In this document: positions 8,617 through 14,870 of the stretch, piece after piece
Position numbering within the stretch: position 1 is the stretch's first letter
How the letters are laid out: every line of letters starts with the position of its first letter
Assembly: GCA_002441395.1 (NCBI GenBank)
Contig: DJVZ01000035.1
Span: 1-15,859, forward strand
DNA from: Spirochaetaceae bacterium UBA6243
GTDB lineage: Bacteria > Spirochaetota > Spirochaetia > Treponematales > Rectinemataceae
Length of the DNA stretch: 15,859 bases
Reading direction: 5' to 3'
Notes under the pieces: generated by a model
Database searches by the model: none
What the model was told of the DNA's origin: nothing
Seen by the model: only the letters and a program-made list of their open reading frames with translations
Program-made: the position numbers and the translations under genes

Positions 8617-9502
8617 TTGTGTACTCCTCCCTCCGCGCGCCGAACTGAATCGCGGTGAATATCCCGATGATGACGAGGAGAATCACGGACATGGCTGCGC
8701 CGTATCCCATCCTGTCCTCCTCGAAGGCCGCCTGATATATATACTGTACAAGGAATTTGGTGGATGTCCCCGGCCCGCCCTGGGTCATGACGAATATGAG
8801 TTCATACGCCTTGAATGCCTCGATGGTGGAGAGCACGACGACGACAAGGATAATCGGTTTCAGGAGGGGGATCGTTATGCGCCTGAGCCTTGTGAACCTG
8901 CCGGCTCCGTCCATCTCTGCCGCCTCATAGTAGGTCTTGGGAATTGCCTGCAACCCGCCTATAAACATCATCATGAAATAGCCAACCCTGGTCCAGACCG
9001 TGACGAATATGAGGCTGATATTCGCCATGGTCCCGTCCGTAAGCCAGGATACCGCCTTTCCTCCGGCAAGCCTTATGGCGTAGTTGATGATTCCCAGATC
9101 GTATCCAAGGAGCCATCTCCAGGCGATGCCGACAATGATCATGCTGAGCATCGTGGGTACATAGTATATCGCCCGAAACACTCCCATGCCCTTTCCTTCG
9201 CCTGCGAGAGGAAGCGCGAGCGCAAGGGCGGAAATACTCAGAAGCGGCACGACCGCCACGACATATATCAGCGTGTTCTTGAGCGTCAGCCAGAACATCG
9301 AATCGGCCAGAATATCCCGAAAGTTCTTGAACCCGATATATTTCGAACCATCGAGGATACTCCAGTCAAAGAACGACATCCGAAGGCCCATGATTGCGGG
9401 CAAAATAATGAAGAGACTGAAAATGATCAGGTTTGGCGCCAGAAAAAGCAAGGGAGCACGCGTCTGCTCGAATGTACCGTGAGATCGCTGTCTGGATTTC
9501 AT
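8609..9502 (-). CDS. Sugar ABC transporter permease, MalF-type
   Basis: The 297-residue product has six predicted membrane segments, beginning at about residue 18 (LLFLAPNLIIFSLFIILPAI). It carries the cytoplasmic EAA loop EAAEMDGAG (193-201) followed by FTRLRRITIPLLKP. The segment LIFVMTQGGPGTST in the C-terminal third is characteristic of CUT1 MalF/UgpA permeases. The ATG at 9502 is chosen because AGAGAG lies a few bases upstream and the protein then begins with MKSRQRS. The longer upstream reading would add 22 residues unlike the family. It pairs with the MalG-type permease that overlaps its 3' end, and lies 140 bases after the binding-protein gene, with a stem-loop between them. Confidence 0.93.
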   Translation of the reverse strand: MKSRQRSHGTFEQTRAPLLFLAPNLIIFSLFIILPAIMGLRMSFFDWSILDGSKYIGFKNFRDILADSMFWLTLKNTLIYVVAVVPLLSISALALALPLAGEGKGMGVFRAIYYVPTMLSMIIVGIAWRWLLGYDLGIINYAIRLAGGKAVSWLTDGTMANISLIFVTVWTRVGYFMMMFIGGLQAIPKTYYEAAEMDGAGRFTRLRRITIPLLKPIILVVVVLSTIEAFKAYELIFVMTQGGPGTSTKFLVQYIYQAAFEEDRMGYGAAMSVILLVIIGIFTAIQFGARREEYTNE

Positions 9503-9588
9503 GAATATCTCTCTGTGAAAACAGTATATGCCGGCCACCTCAGGATTGCGGCGATGACCGGCACGCACACCTCTGTCTCGGGTACCAC

Positions 9589-9615
9589 CGCCACCCCGCC
9601 TTCTGCAGGGTGGCG
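9589..9615 (-). other. Intercistronic stem-loop after the binding-protein gene
   Basis: CGCCACCC (9589-9596) and GGGTGGCG (9608-9615) form a perfect GC-rich 8-bp stem with an 11-base loop between the binding-protein and permease genes. No U tract follows in the direction of transcription, so it looks more like an mRNA-stabilising hairpin than a terminator. Such structures after malE-type genes commonly keep the binding protein more abundant than the permeases. That role is inferred. Confidence 0.55.
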
Positions 9616-9642
9616 AGGCCGATACCTTCTGACGAGTGAAAA

Positions 9643-10884
9643 TTATTTAAAGTATGAATTGCCCTTGGCCTGGATGTTGGCCGCAGTCTGCTCCATCGTC
9701 TGCTTTCCGAGCAGGCCTTCCACTATCTGCTCACGGGCATACGAGTTGAGTTTTGCCACCACATCGCTCTTCCAGTCATCCGCGGTATAGGCAGGAGTAA
9801 GATTGAGGTCCTCGGTGAACACGGCGAAGTCTTTCGATCTCGACGCATAGGTAATGTTGGCGTCCTTGCGTGCCGACAGATTGAAAGTATCCCTGCAATA
9901 TTGCTCATTGTGTGCCTTGTCGGAGAACACCGCGATCAGATCGAGAGCTTCTTTCTTGTTGGGAGAATTCTTGAAAGTACCGACAAACTTGCCGCCCGGC
10001 ACCGAGGAATTGATCTTGCGGCTCGGCATGCGCACTACGCCCCACTCGAAATCCTTGATGTTTCTGCTGTAGGCGTTGATGAGCCATGAACCGCCGACGT
10101 GACAGGCCACGAGGCCCGACTGGAACAGCTCCTGGGGATTCTCGGAACCCATCCAGACCGATTTTGGCGCGAGGGCTTCGTCGTGCAGCATCTTGAAGAA
10201 CTTGAGCGCGTCGAGCGTTTCGGGGGTGTTGAAGTTCATCGATTTTCCGTCGCTGGAAAGAAAGCGTCCTCCCGCTTCGTAGAGGAAGGTGGAAAAACGG
10301 TGCGTGGAAAAGTCCACCGTGATGCCATACTTGGCTTTTGGGTTCGCCTTGAGAACCTTTTTCATGGCGTCCACCCACTGGTCCCATGTCCAGGTCTGCG
10401 AGAGCTTGTCGACATCGATACCCGCGTTCTTGAAGTAGGTCTTGTTGACGATCATGCCGTTCGCAGTCGCCTCCGTGGGCATGACCATGACGCGGCCATT
10501 ATCGTCCTGTCCAAGCGCCAGGGAAGAAGCGAAATAGCCCTTCGCAAGCTCATCGAATACCGGTTTGCCGGAAAGCGGCTCAAGGCTATTCGCGAAGAGC
10601 GGCACATGGGCGCTCGCGAGGCGCGCGACATCGGGAGGATTCCCGCCCGCAATCATCAACCTGAGTTTGTTCTCGTAGTCCTTGAAGGGAATTACCTGCA
10701 TGTCGATGGTGACATTCGGATGGTCTTGCTGGTAATCGGCCATCGTCGCCATAAACACATCGGATTCATTCGCGTCGTTGAACCACAGCACGGTAAGCGT
10801 CGTCTTGGGCTGCGCCCACAGCGATCCCAGGGCTACCGCCAAAAGAAGGAGCACCATCATCGATGCAATTTTTTTCTTCCTCAT
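9643..10884 (-). CDS. Periplasmic sugar-binding protein of the ABC transporter
   Basis: This 413-residue extracytoplasmic solute-binding protein belongs to the family 1 (MalE/UgpB-like) group. A Sec signal peptide (residues 1 to about 25, MRKKKIASMMVLLLLAVALG then SLWAQ) lacks a lipobox Cys, so the mature protein should be soluble in a periplasm. The mature start TTLTVLWFNDANESD and the later segments NPPDVARLASAHVPLFANS, FQSGLVACHVGGSWLINAY and VPGGKFVGTF are typical of the fold. It delivers the sugar to the two downstream permeases. It is the first gene of the operon, with GGAGG upstream of the ATG and directly downstream of the LacI-type operator. Sugar specificity cannot be read from the sequence; the neighbouring GH31 enzyme suggests an alpha-linked oligosaccharide. 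Confidence 0.94.
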   Translation of the reverse strand: MRKKKIASMMVLLLLAVALGSLWAQPKTTLTVLWFNDANESDVFMATMADYQQDHPNVTIDMQVIPFKDYENKLRLMIAGGNPPDVARLASAHVPLFANSLEPLSGKPVFDELAKGYFASSLALGQDDNGRVMVMPTEATANGMIVNKTYFKNAGIDVDKLSQTWTWDQWVDAMKKVLKANPKAKYGITVDFSTHRFSTFLYEAGGRFLSSDGKSMNFNTPETLDALKFFKMLHDEALAPKSVWMGSENPQELFQSGLVACHVGGSWLINAYSRNIKDFEWGVVRMPSRKINSSVPGGKFVGTFKNSPNKKEALDLIAVFSDKAHNEQYCRDTFNLSARKDANITYASRSKDFAVFTEDLNLTPAYTADDWKSDVVAKLNSYAREQIVEGLLGKQTMEQTAANIQAKGNSYFK

Positions 10885-10901
10885 GTTTTGCCTCCATCAA
10901 A

Positions 10902-10921
10902 TCGTCAAAACGTTTTGATGA
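10902..10921. promoter_or_regulatory. LacI-family operator
   Basis: A perfect 14-bp palindrome TCAAAACGTTTTGA (10905-10918) with the central CG typical of LacI-family operators. Two further paired positions lie beyond one mismatch on each side. It begins just downstream of the -10 box and covers the predicted transcription start of the binding-protein gene, a classic repression site. The LacI-family gene at the end of the same operon is the obvious candidate ligand, although another family member elsewhere cannot be excluded. Confidence 0.85.
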
Positions 10922-10925
10922 ATTC

Positions 10926-10954
10926 ACGATAAAACCATTTCCCGATTCTGTCAA
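10926..10954 (-). promoter_or_regulatory. Sigma-70-type promoter of the sugar operon
   Basis: Reading on the - strand, a consensus -35 TTGACA (10949-10954) is separated by exactly 17 bases from a -10 TATCGT (10926-10931, 4 of 6 matches). Transcription would start around 10919, inside the operator. The binding-protein ATG follows at 10884. Confidence 0.8.
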
Positions 10955-10974
10955 GTTTTTTTTTGTAACTTCGT

Positions 10975-10989
10975 ATTCTTTTAAAGAAT
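10975..10989. promoter_or_regulatory. Dyad upstream of the sugar operon promoter
   Basis: ATTCTTT (10975-10981) and AAAGAAT (10983-10989) form a 7-bp inverted repeat around one central base, some 20 bases upstream of the -35 box. It could bind an activator, or with the hairpin at 11003-11025 it could belong to the 3' end of the HAD gene. Function is not established. Confidence 0.25.
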
Positions 10990-11002
10990 AAACACTTGCA
11001 TC

Positions 11003-11025
11003 TGCCTGAAAATGCAGACGCCGGG
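11003..11025 (-). terminator. Possible weak terminator of the HAD gene
   Basis: On the - strand GCGTCTGC and GCAGATGC can pair over 8 bp (one G-U) around an 8-base loop, and are followed by an interrupted U-rich stretch (AAGTGTTTATTCTTT). The lack of a continuous U run makes it a weak candidate. A second small dyad, TCAATG/CATTGA, lies at 11029-11046. Confidence 0.35.
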
Positions 11026-11055
11026 CACTCAATGTGGAATCATTGATTCTGCTGG

Positions 11056-11697
11056 TTATCCACGGACAGATCCTGGATCGTAGCCCGAAGCTCCGAAGAG
11101 CCCCAGCGTCCCCGTGCGCCACTCCTCGTAGGCCTCCAGAACCAATCGTTCTACATCCTCCCAGGTATCCGCACGCGGTTTTGGAATCGCACGGTTTGTG
11201 GAATTGCTGAACACTATGGTATGGCAGCCCTGTGCCCTGAGGCTTTCTACATTCTCCGGCGAATCGTCTATATAGACATGCGCCCCTACGGCACCCTTGT
11301 CCTTCATGAAGCAGAGATCCCAGTAGGGAATATCGTGGGCGTCCAGCCACTCTATCGTTTGAGCGATGGCCTCCCTATGAAAGTACTTCAGGAAGAGTCT
11401 ATGGGTTATTATGCGGATTCGAACGCCCCGCACGGAGAGCTTCCTGAGGGTGGCCGGAGCATCCCTCACGGGTTCCATATTCCGAAACAGGCCGCGTTGC
11501 GTCACGGCAAAACGGTGTAACTTCTCGTAGCCCCCGTATTCGTCGAGGCCCCATTCGGAGAGCCCGAACGACACTTCCGGAGTGAGCGACTCTATGGGCC
11601 TGTCCAGCCATTCCGCCGCTATTGTGCGCATGGCCCCGTAGAAATCGCCCACCACCCCATCCAGATCCACACCGAAGATGAAACTACTCTCGTCCAT
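11056..11697 (-). CDS. HAD-family 5'(3')-deoxyribonucleotidase-like phosphatase (NT5C type)
   Basis: The 213-residue product has haloacid-dehalogenase phosphatase motifs. Motif I is GVDLDGVVGDF (residues 9-19; Asp11 nucleophile, Asp13 acid/base), motif II is RIITHR (95-100), a Lys-containing segment MKDKG (131-135) follows, and motif III is YIDDSPENV (142-150). The DLDGVVGDF start and overall spacing match the cytosolic 5'(3')-deoxyribonucleotidase (NT5C) family, which dephosphorylates nucleoside monophosphates; the real substrate is unproven. The ATG at 11697 puts motif I at the expected position. A GTG at 11736 or TTG at 11733, right behind the upstream stop codon with GGAG adjacent, could extend it by 13 or 12 residues. 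It is the last gene of a co-directional group, 42 bases (or fewer) after the J-domain gene. Confidence 0.75.
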   Translation of the reverse strand: MDESSFIFGVDLDGVVGDFYGAMRTIAAEWLDRPIESLTPEVSFGLSEWGLDEYGGYEKLHRFAVTQRGLFRNMEPVRDAPATLRKLSVRGVRIRIITHRLFLKYFHREAIAQTIEWLDAHDIPYWDLCFMKDKGAVGAHVYIDDSPENVESLRAQGCHTIVFSNSTNRAIPKPRADTWEDVERLVLEAYEEWRTGTLGLFGASGYDPGSVRG

Positions 11698-11739
11698 AGT
11701 CCTAGTATGCGCCCTGGAAGAAGGATTCGGCAACACCTC

Positions 11740-12471
11740 CTACATCACACCACCCTTGGGGGCCACGCCCGTAGTCAGAAAGTAGATGGCCCGAATCAGG
11801 TTGTATCCGCCGTTCAGGGACATGATGAGCCCGATGAAGCCGAGAAGGCCGAATCCTCCGAACATCGCAAACATGCCCAATCCAAGAGCCCCCGACAGGG
11901 CCGAACGGATAAAATAGGGCTTTGCCCTGTTCCTGACCATCGCTTTGCGCTGCGTCTCGATCTTTTTGGCTATTTCCCGGGCGGTGGATTCCGGACAGCC
12001 GCGCTTTATAAGCTCCTGGGCGATATCGCGCCAGGGAATGTTCTGCATTGTCAGTTCGATGGCAAGATTGTACATCTCGTCCATGAACATGTTGGACGCA
12101 CGCTCTTTAGAGAATCCCGAAGCCCATTCGAAGGCCCCGGCCCTTTCCTGGCCCGACGAAGATCCGAATCCATCCGCGAAGCCGAAACCAAACCCGAATG
12201 GCCCATAAGCGCCCGATTCTTCCGGCCGACCTTGCTGTTGCCCTGCGCGATAGTCCGTTCCCATGCGGAGCGATTCATCATACGCCGCCTTCGAGGCGGG
12301 ATCGGACAACACAGAGTAGGCTTCGGATATGGCTTTAAAATGCTCCTCGGCCTGCTTCGAACCCTTATTGCGGTCAGGATGCCATTGCATCGCCAAACGC
12401 CGATAGTGTGACTTGATTTCGTCAGCTGAAGCGTCCTTTGTGACCTCTAGCACCAAATAATAATCGATCAT
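11740..12471 (-). CDS. Membrane-anchored J-domain (DnaJ-like) protein
   Basis: This 243-residue protein begins directly with a J-domain, DYYLVLEVTKDASADEIK (3-20), with the catalytic HPD tripeptide at 31-33 and EAYSVLSDPASKAAYDE ending the domain near residue 66. A Gly/Phe-rich stretch follows (about 85-105), then a charged helical region, and two predicted membrane helices at about 189-218 and 222-236. There is no DnaJ zinc-finger or substrate-binding domain, so this is a type III J-protein that would recruit DnaK (Hsp70) to the inner membrane, with its J-domain on the cytoplasmic face. The ATG at 12471 is chosen because the J-domain starts at once there. An in-frame extension to 12558 adds 29 unrelated residues. 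No strong ribosome binding site is visible at either start. A TATAAA just 7 bases upstream might even give a near-leaderless transcript. The client is unknown. Confidence 0.82.
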   Translation of the reverse strand: MIDYYLVLEVTKDASADEIKSHYRRLAMQWHPDRNKGSKQAEEHFKAISEAYSVLSDPASKAAYDESLRMGTDYRAGQQQGRPEESGAYGPFGFGFGFADGFGSSSGQERAGAFEWASGFSKERASNMFMDEMYNLAIELTMQNIPWRDIAQELIKRGCPESTAREIAKKIETQRKAMVRNRAKPYFIRSALSGALGLGMFAMFGGFGLLGFIGLIMSLNGGYNLIRAIYFLTTGVAPKGGVM

Positions 12472-12559
12472 ACCAAGTTTATAATACTGATTTAGAAGCT
12501 CTGGGTGAATATCAATGAGCGAAAAACCAGCGAGGGTACAGCCTTCAAACCCATACAAC

Positions 12560-12898
12560 CGTATCGATAAAGGGCCCGGCCGGATTTTGAGGAAGCGACG
12601 ACGAAGTCATGGCTTCCTGCTCGTACAAAGACACAGAAACTTTTAAACAAGTCCTATTATCAAGGCTATCACACCAGCACCCATCGCAACCCCATTGAGG
12701 ACTTTCTGCGAAGAAAAGATTCCCACGAGGCCGAGGACGATTGCCCCAATGCCCATCCATATAGACGCCCAAAAGAACCCTATCACGCCAAGCACTATTC
12801 CGATCCATCCCAACCACTTGCCGACTGCATCATTCACTTTCATGTTCATAACCTCCTTTGGTCAAAACCGAACAAAAACCGAGCCCTTTATCGATACG
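12560..12898. repeat. Perfect 16-bp inverted repeat flanking a small membrane gene
   Basis: CGTATCGATAAAGGGC (12560-12575) and its exact reverse complement GCCCTTTATCGATACG (12883-12898) bracket a 307-base segment that contains the whole 66-residue hydrophobic gene and its ribosome binding site. The arms are too far apart for a normal hairpin. They could be terminal repeats of a small mobile cassette, recombination sites of an invertible segment, or two copies of a regulator site placed in front of the small gene and of the J-domain gene. No recombinase lies nearby. Confidence 0.6.
12643..12843 (-). CDS. Small hydrophobic two-helix membrane protein, unknown function
   Basis: The 66-residue product begins with a short amphipathic stretch (MKVNDAVGKW). 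Most of the rest is hydrophobic and Gly-rich, consistent with two to three short membrane segments (about 10-26, 28-45 and 52-66). Glycine-zipper-like spacing (WIGIVLGVIGF, GIGAIVLGLVGIF) could allow helix packing. No family is recognised. The ATG at 12843 is chosen over the one at 12849 because an AGGAGG ribosome binding site lies 8 bases upstream of it, an ideal distance, against 2 bases for the other. It lies between the radical SAM gene and the membrane J-domain gene on the same strand and is enclosed by a 16-bp inverted repeat. Confidence 0.65.
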   Translation of the reverse strand: MKVNDAVGKWLGWIGIVLGVIGFFWASIWMGIGAIVLGLVGIFSSQKVLNGVAMGAGVIALIIGLV

Positions 12899-12940
12899 AT
12901 CGTTTAGGCGATATAAGGGGATTCCCCCTGCTGATACCGG

Positions 12941-14374
12941 TTACGGCTGATATATCTCCTCCTCCGTTTTTTTGTTCTTCGCCCCCTGTCGCGCGGCGTT
13001 TCTGGCGGCCCTTTCTGCTTCCTGTCGGGCCTTTTCCTCATTGCGCTCTTTCCAGAGCGTGTCGGCACGGGCGGACCAGTTGTTGGCCGCGTCTTCACAT
13101 TTGGCCGTCAGGGAGACAACGTCTTCCTCATCCAGAAGCTGCGTCGAATGCGCTCCGGAGCGCTCAACCATACCCCTGAGCTTCTCGGGATTGTCGAGGA
13201 GGGGACAGGGTCGCACGTGGTTCTCGTTGAAGGGCTGGCCCGCGGCGTATTCGCGGAAAAGAGGCTGCCGCAGCGTATCTATCAGGCTCATGTTGTGGAT
13301 ATTCGCGTTGGAGTAGTGTATGAACGCGCAGGGTTCCACATCGCCCGCCGCATTGATGTGCAGATAGCTCTTGCCGCCGGCGATGCAGCCCTTGACATAT
13401 TCGCCGTCGTTCCAGAAATCGAGCACGAAAATCGGCTTAGTCTCGCGGTACTCACGGACCTTGCGGTACATATATTCACGCTGGTCGGGCGTGGCGAGCA
13501 GGTCGGTTTTCGCGTCCCTGCCGAGAGGCATGTAAGTAAAGTACCAGCCGAACCGGGCACCCTTTTCGACCATAAAATCGACAAAAGACTCGGAGCCAAC
13601 AACATCGGTATTGTACCGGTGATAGCATGCGGAAAATCCGAAAGGAATACCCCGGGCCTTGAGAATATCCATCGCCGCAATAACTTTCGCATACGTGCCT
13701 TTGCCGCGGCGCATGTCGGTCTCCTCTTCGAAGCCCTCGATGCTGATGGCGAGCGCAAAGTTGCCGACTCTTGCGGATTCTTCCGCAAAAGCCTCGTCCA
13801 CCATCGTGGCGTTTGAAAAAGCGAGGAAGTAGCAATCCGAATGTTTTTGCGCGAGCCGGAAAAGGTCGGCCTTGCGCACGAGGGGCTCGCCGCCGGAATA
13901 GATGTACATGTAGATGCCGAGTTTCTTGCCCTCCGTGATTATACGGTCGAGCAGGTCGAAGTCCATGTTGGCGGTTTTCTGGTATTCGGACGCCCAGCAG
14001 CCGATACAATGCAAGTTGCATGCGGCGGTGGGGTCCATGAGTATTGCCCAAGGAATATTGCAGCCATATTTCTTCATGGCCCTTTCACGAATATGCAGGG
14101 AAGAGAGCTCCGTATTGATGGCCAGATTGCCTATCAGTTTTTCGAGACAGACCGGATCGGTTTCGGCAAGCAGGGACCGAACCATACGGTTCCAGTTGTT
14201 GTTGCGATCTTTCGCAATCGGCTCGAGCGTATCGAACGCGGAATCAAAGCGTCCCGTGCGATCGATTTTCCGCGCCGAGTCGAGTATCTCGGGCAATCTG
14301 GTATCGGGATCCTCCCGGATATACTTGATCTTTGACATGACAATGCTCTTGGCGATACGTGCTTTCAACGACAT
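12941..14374 (-). CDS. Radical SAM protein with SPASM-like C-terminal domain
   Basis: This 477-residue cytoplasmic enzyme has an N-terminal helical region of about 105 residues with no recognised function. A radical SAM domain follows, opening IPWAILMDPTAACNLHCIGC, with the [4Fe-4S]-binding CX3CX2C at Cys119, Cys123 and Cys126, and a GGEP SAM-binding motif (161-164). A C-terminal extension has further cysteines (Cys330, Cys349 in NAAGDVEPC, Cys390) typical of a SPASM/Twitch auxiliary cluster. The last 40 residues are charged and Ala/Glu/Lys-rich. Such proteins modify peptides or other substrates by radical chemistry; the substrate is unknown, and no precursor peptide is evident. The ATG at 14374 has GGAGG four bases upstream. 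Directly ahead lies a leader with a manganese-riboswitch-like aptamer and an intrinsic terminator, so transcription is probably attenuated before the gene. Confidence 0.9.
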   Translation of the reverse strand: MSLKARIAKSIVMSKIKYIREDPDTRLPEILDSARKIDRTGRFDSAFDTLEPIAKDRNNNWNRMVRSLLAETDPVCLEKLIGNLAINTELSSLHIRERAMKKYGCNIPWAILMDPTAACNLHCIGCWASEYQKTANMDFDLLDRIITEGKKLGIYMYIYSGGEPLVRKADLFRLAQKHSDCYFLAFSNATMVDEAFAEESARVGNFALAISIEGFEEETDMRRGKGTYAKVIAAMDILKARGIPFGFSACYHRYNTDVVGSESFVDFMVEKGARFGWYFTYMPLGRDAKTDLLATPDQREYMYRKVREYRETKPIFVLDFWNDGEYVKGCIAGGKSYLHINAAGDVEPCAFIHYSNANIHNMSLIDTLRQPLFREYAAGQPFNENHVRPCPLLDNPEKLRGMVERSGAHSTQLLDEEDVVSLTAKCEDAANNWSARADTLWKERNEEKARQEAERAARNAARQGAKNKKTEEEIYQP

Positions 14375-14383
14375 ACGTCCTCC

Positions 14384-14433
14384 AAAAGAAAAAAAGACCT
14401 CCACGTACACCTCTCGGTGCCAATGGAGGTCTT
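14384..14433 (-). terminator. Leader terminator (expression platform) of the riboswitch
   Basis: On the - strand AAGACCTCCA (14424-14433) pairs perfectly with TGGAGGTCTT (14394-14403). An inner CACC/GGTG stem is closed by a GAGA loop, and the outer stem runs straight into a seven-T tract and then CTTTT, ending at the GGAGG ribosome binding site (14379-14383). This is a strong intrinsic terminator placed between promoter and gene, so it must be conditional. Its left arm includes the ACCUCC that closes the aptamer, making terminator and ligand-bound aptamer mutually exclusive. ACCUCC could alternatively pair with the ribosome binding site itself. Confidence 0.85.
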
Positions 14434-14540
14434 GCGGGCTTTTTTATAAGCGATCGGCCCGGGCCCTTCAAAAGGCCGTCTTGACGGATCCGATCCCCCA
14501 GAGACGAAAACCGTCTTTGGGGTGCTACTCCCCTTCTGAA
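14425..14540 (-). ncRNA. yybP-ykoY-type manganese riboswitch aptamer (candidate)
   Basis: The - strand leader carries the two sequence hallmarks of the yybP-ykoY Mn2+ riboswitch in the right order, about 90 bases apart: GGGGAGTAGC (14524-14533) and GCAAGACC (14428-14435). Between them are stems: ACCCC with GGGGG and AGACG/CGTCT (about 14496-14523), GATCGG with CCGATC (14490-14495 and 14452-14457) enclosing internal hairpins, and GCTT/AAGC (about 14438-14451). P1 would be GAAGG with CCUCC, with one mismatch. In known examples Mn2+ docks the two conserved loops, stabilises P1 and prevents the terminator, switching expression on. The family usually controls Mn2+ exporters, not radical SAM genes. 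Confidence 0.8.
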
Positions 14541-14543
14541 AAG

Positions 14544-14572
14544 AATGTATCTCACCTTTCGGCCTTAGTCAA
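14544..14572 (-). promoter_or_regulatory. Promoter of the riboswitch-radical SAM transcript
   Basis: On the - strand TTGACT (14567-14572) is separated by exactly 17 bases from TACATT (14544-14549, 4 of 6 matches). Initiation would be near 14537, so the transcript would begin a few bases before the conserved GGGGAGUAGC, as expected for an aptamer at the 5' end of a leader. Confidence 0.65.
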
Positions 14573-14609
14573 CAAATTTTTCATATTTCTTTTATGATGT
14601 TTTGATTTT

Positions 14610-14671
14610 TACGCCTCAGGCCGCAGAATTGGCTGGCCTTCCGTCGCCTGAGGTGTAGCAAAAATTTTTGC
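14610..14671. repeat. Inverted repeat followed by an AT palindrome
   Basis: TACGCCTCAGGC (14610-14621) and GCCTGAGGTGTA (14646-14657) pair in 11 of 12 positions around a 24-base loop. Immediately next is the perfect palindrome GCAAAAATTTTTGC (14658-14671) and then a CCCTTTTT run. Read on the + strand it resembles a terminator, but no + strand gene lies upstream in this window. It may be a remnant terminator or an insertion boundary between the GC-rich block and the AT-rich right end. Confidence 0.4.
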
Positions 14672-14870
14672 CCTTTTTGCTCACTTCTTTGCGCCTGTGA
14701 ATAATAGGCATCACATCCTGAAATTTTATTTATTGATAAGTCATTATACCATCAATACATTTATTGTCACACGGCACGGAATGACCAAGACAGTATCTTA
14801 AAAGCCCTCCCAGAGGGGACTCTACACGCAAAAATATGAAAAAAATACCGATATCAATTATACTCTTAAT
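14672..14870. other. AT-rich non-coding stretch
   Basis: No convincing reading frame is seen. The only structure noticed is a small CCCTC-cca-GAGGG hairpin at 14805-14817 without a following T run. Composition changes here from the GC-rich genes to the left to the AT-rich lipocalin region to the right. Confidence 0.4.

Noticed and set aside
8528..9790. 420-codon open frame on the + strand opposite the permease genes
   Set aside because: It lies antisense to two well-recognised permeases. Its product is rich in His, Arg and Asp without any domain, as expected for the complement of hydrophobic membrane-protein codons.
14375..14410. Longer start for the radical SAM protein
   Set aside because: It would add 12 residues encoded by the terminator and ribosome binding site region. 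The ATG at 14374 has an ideal GGAGG.
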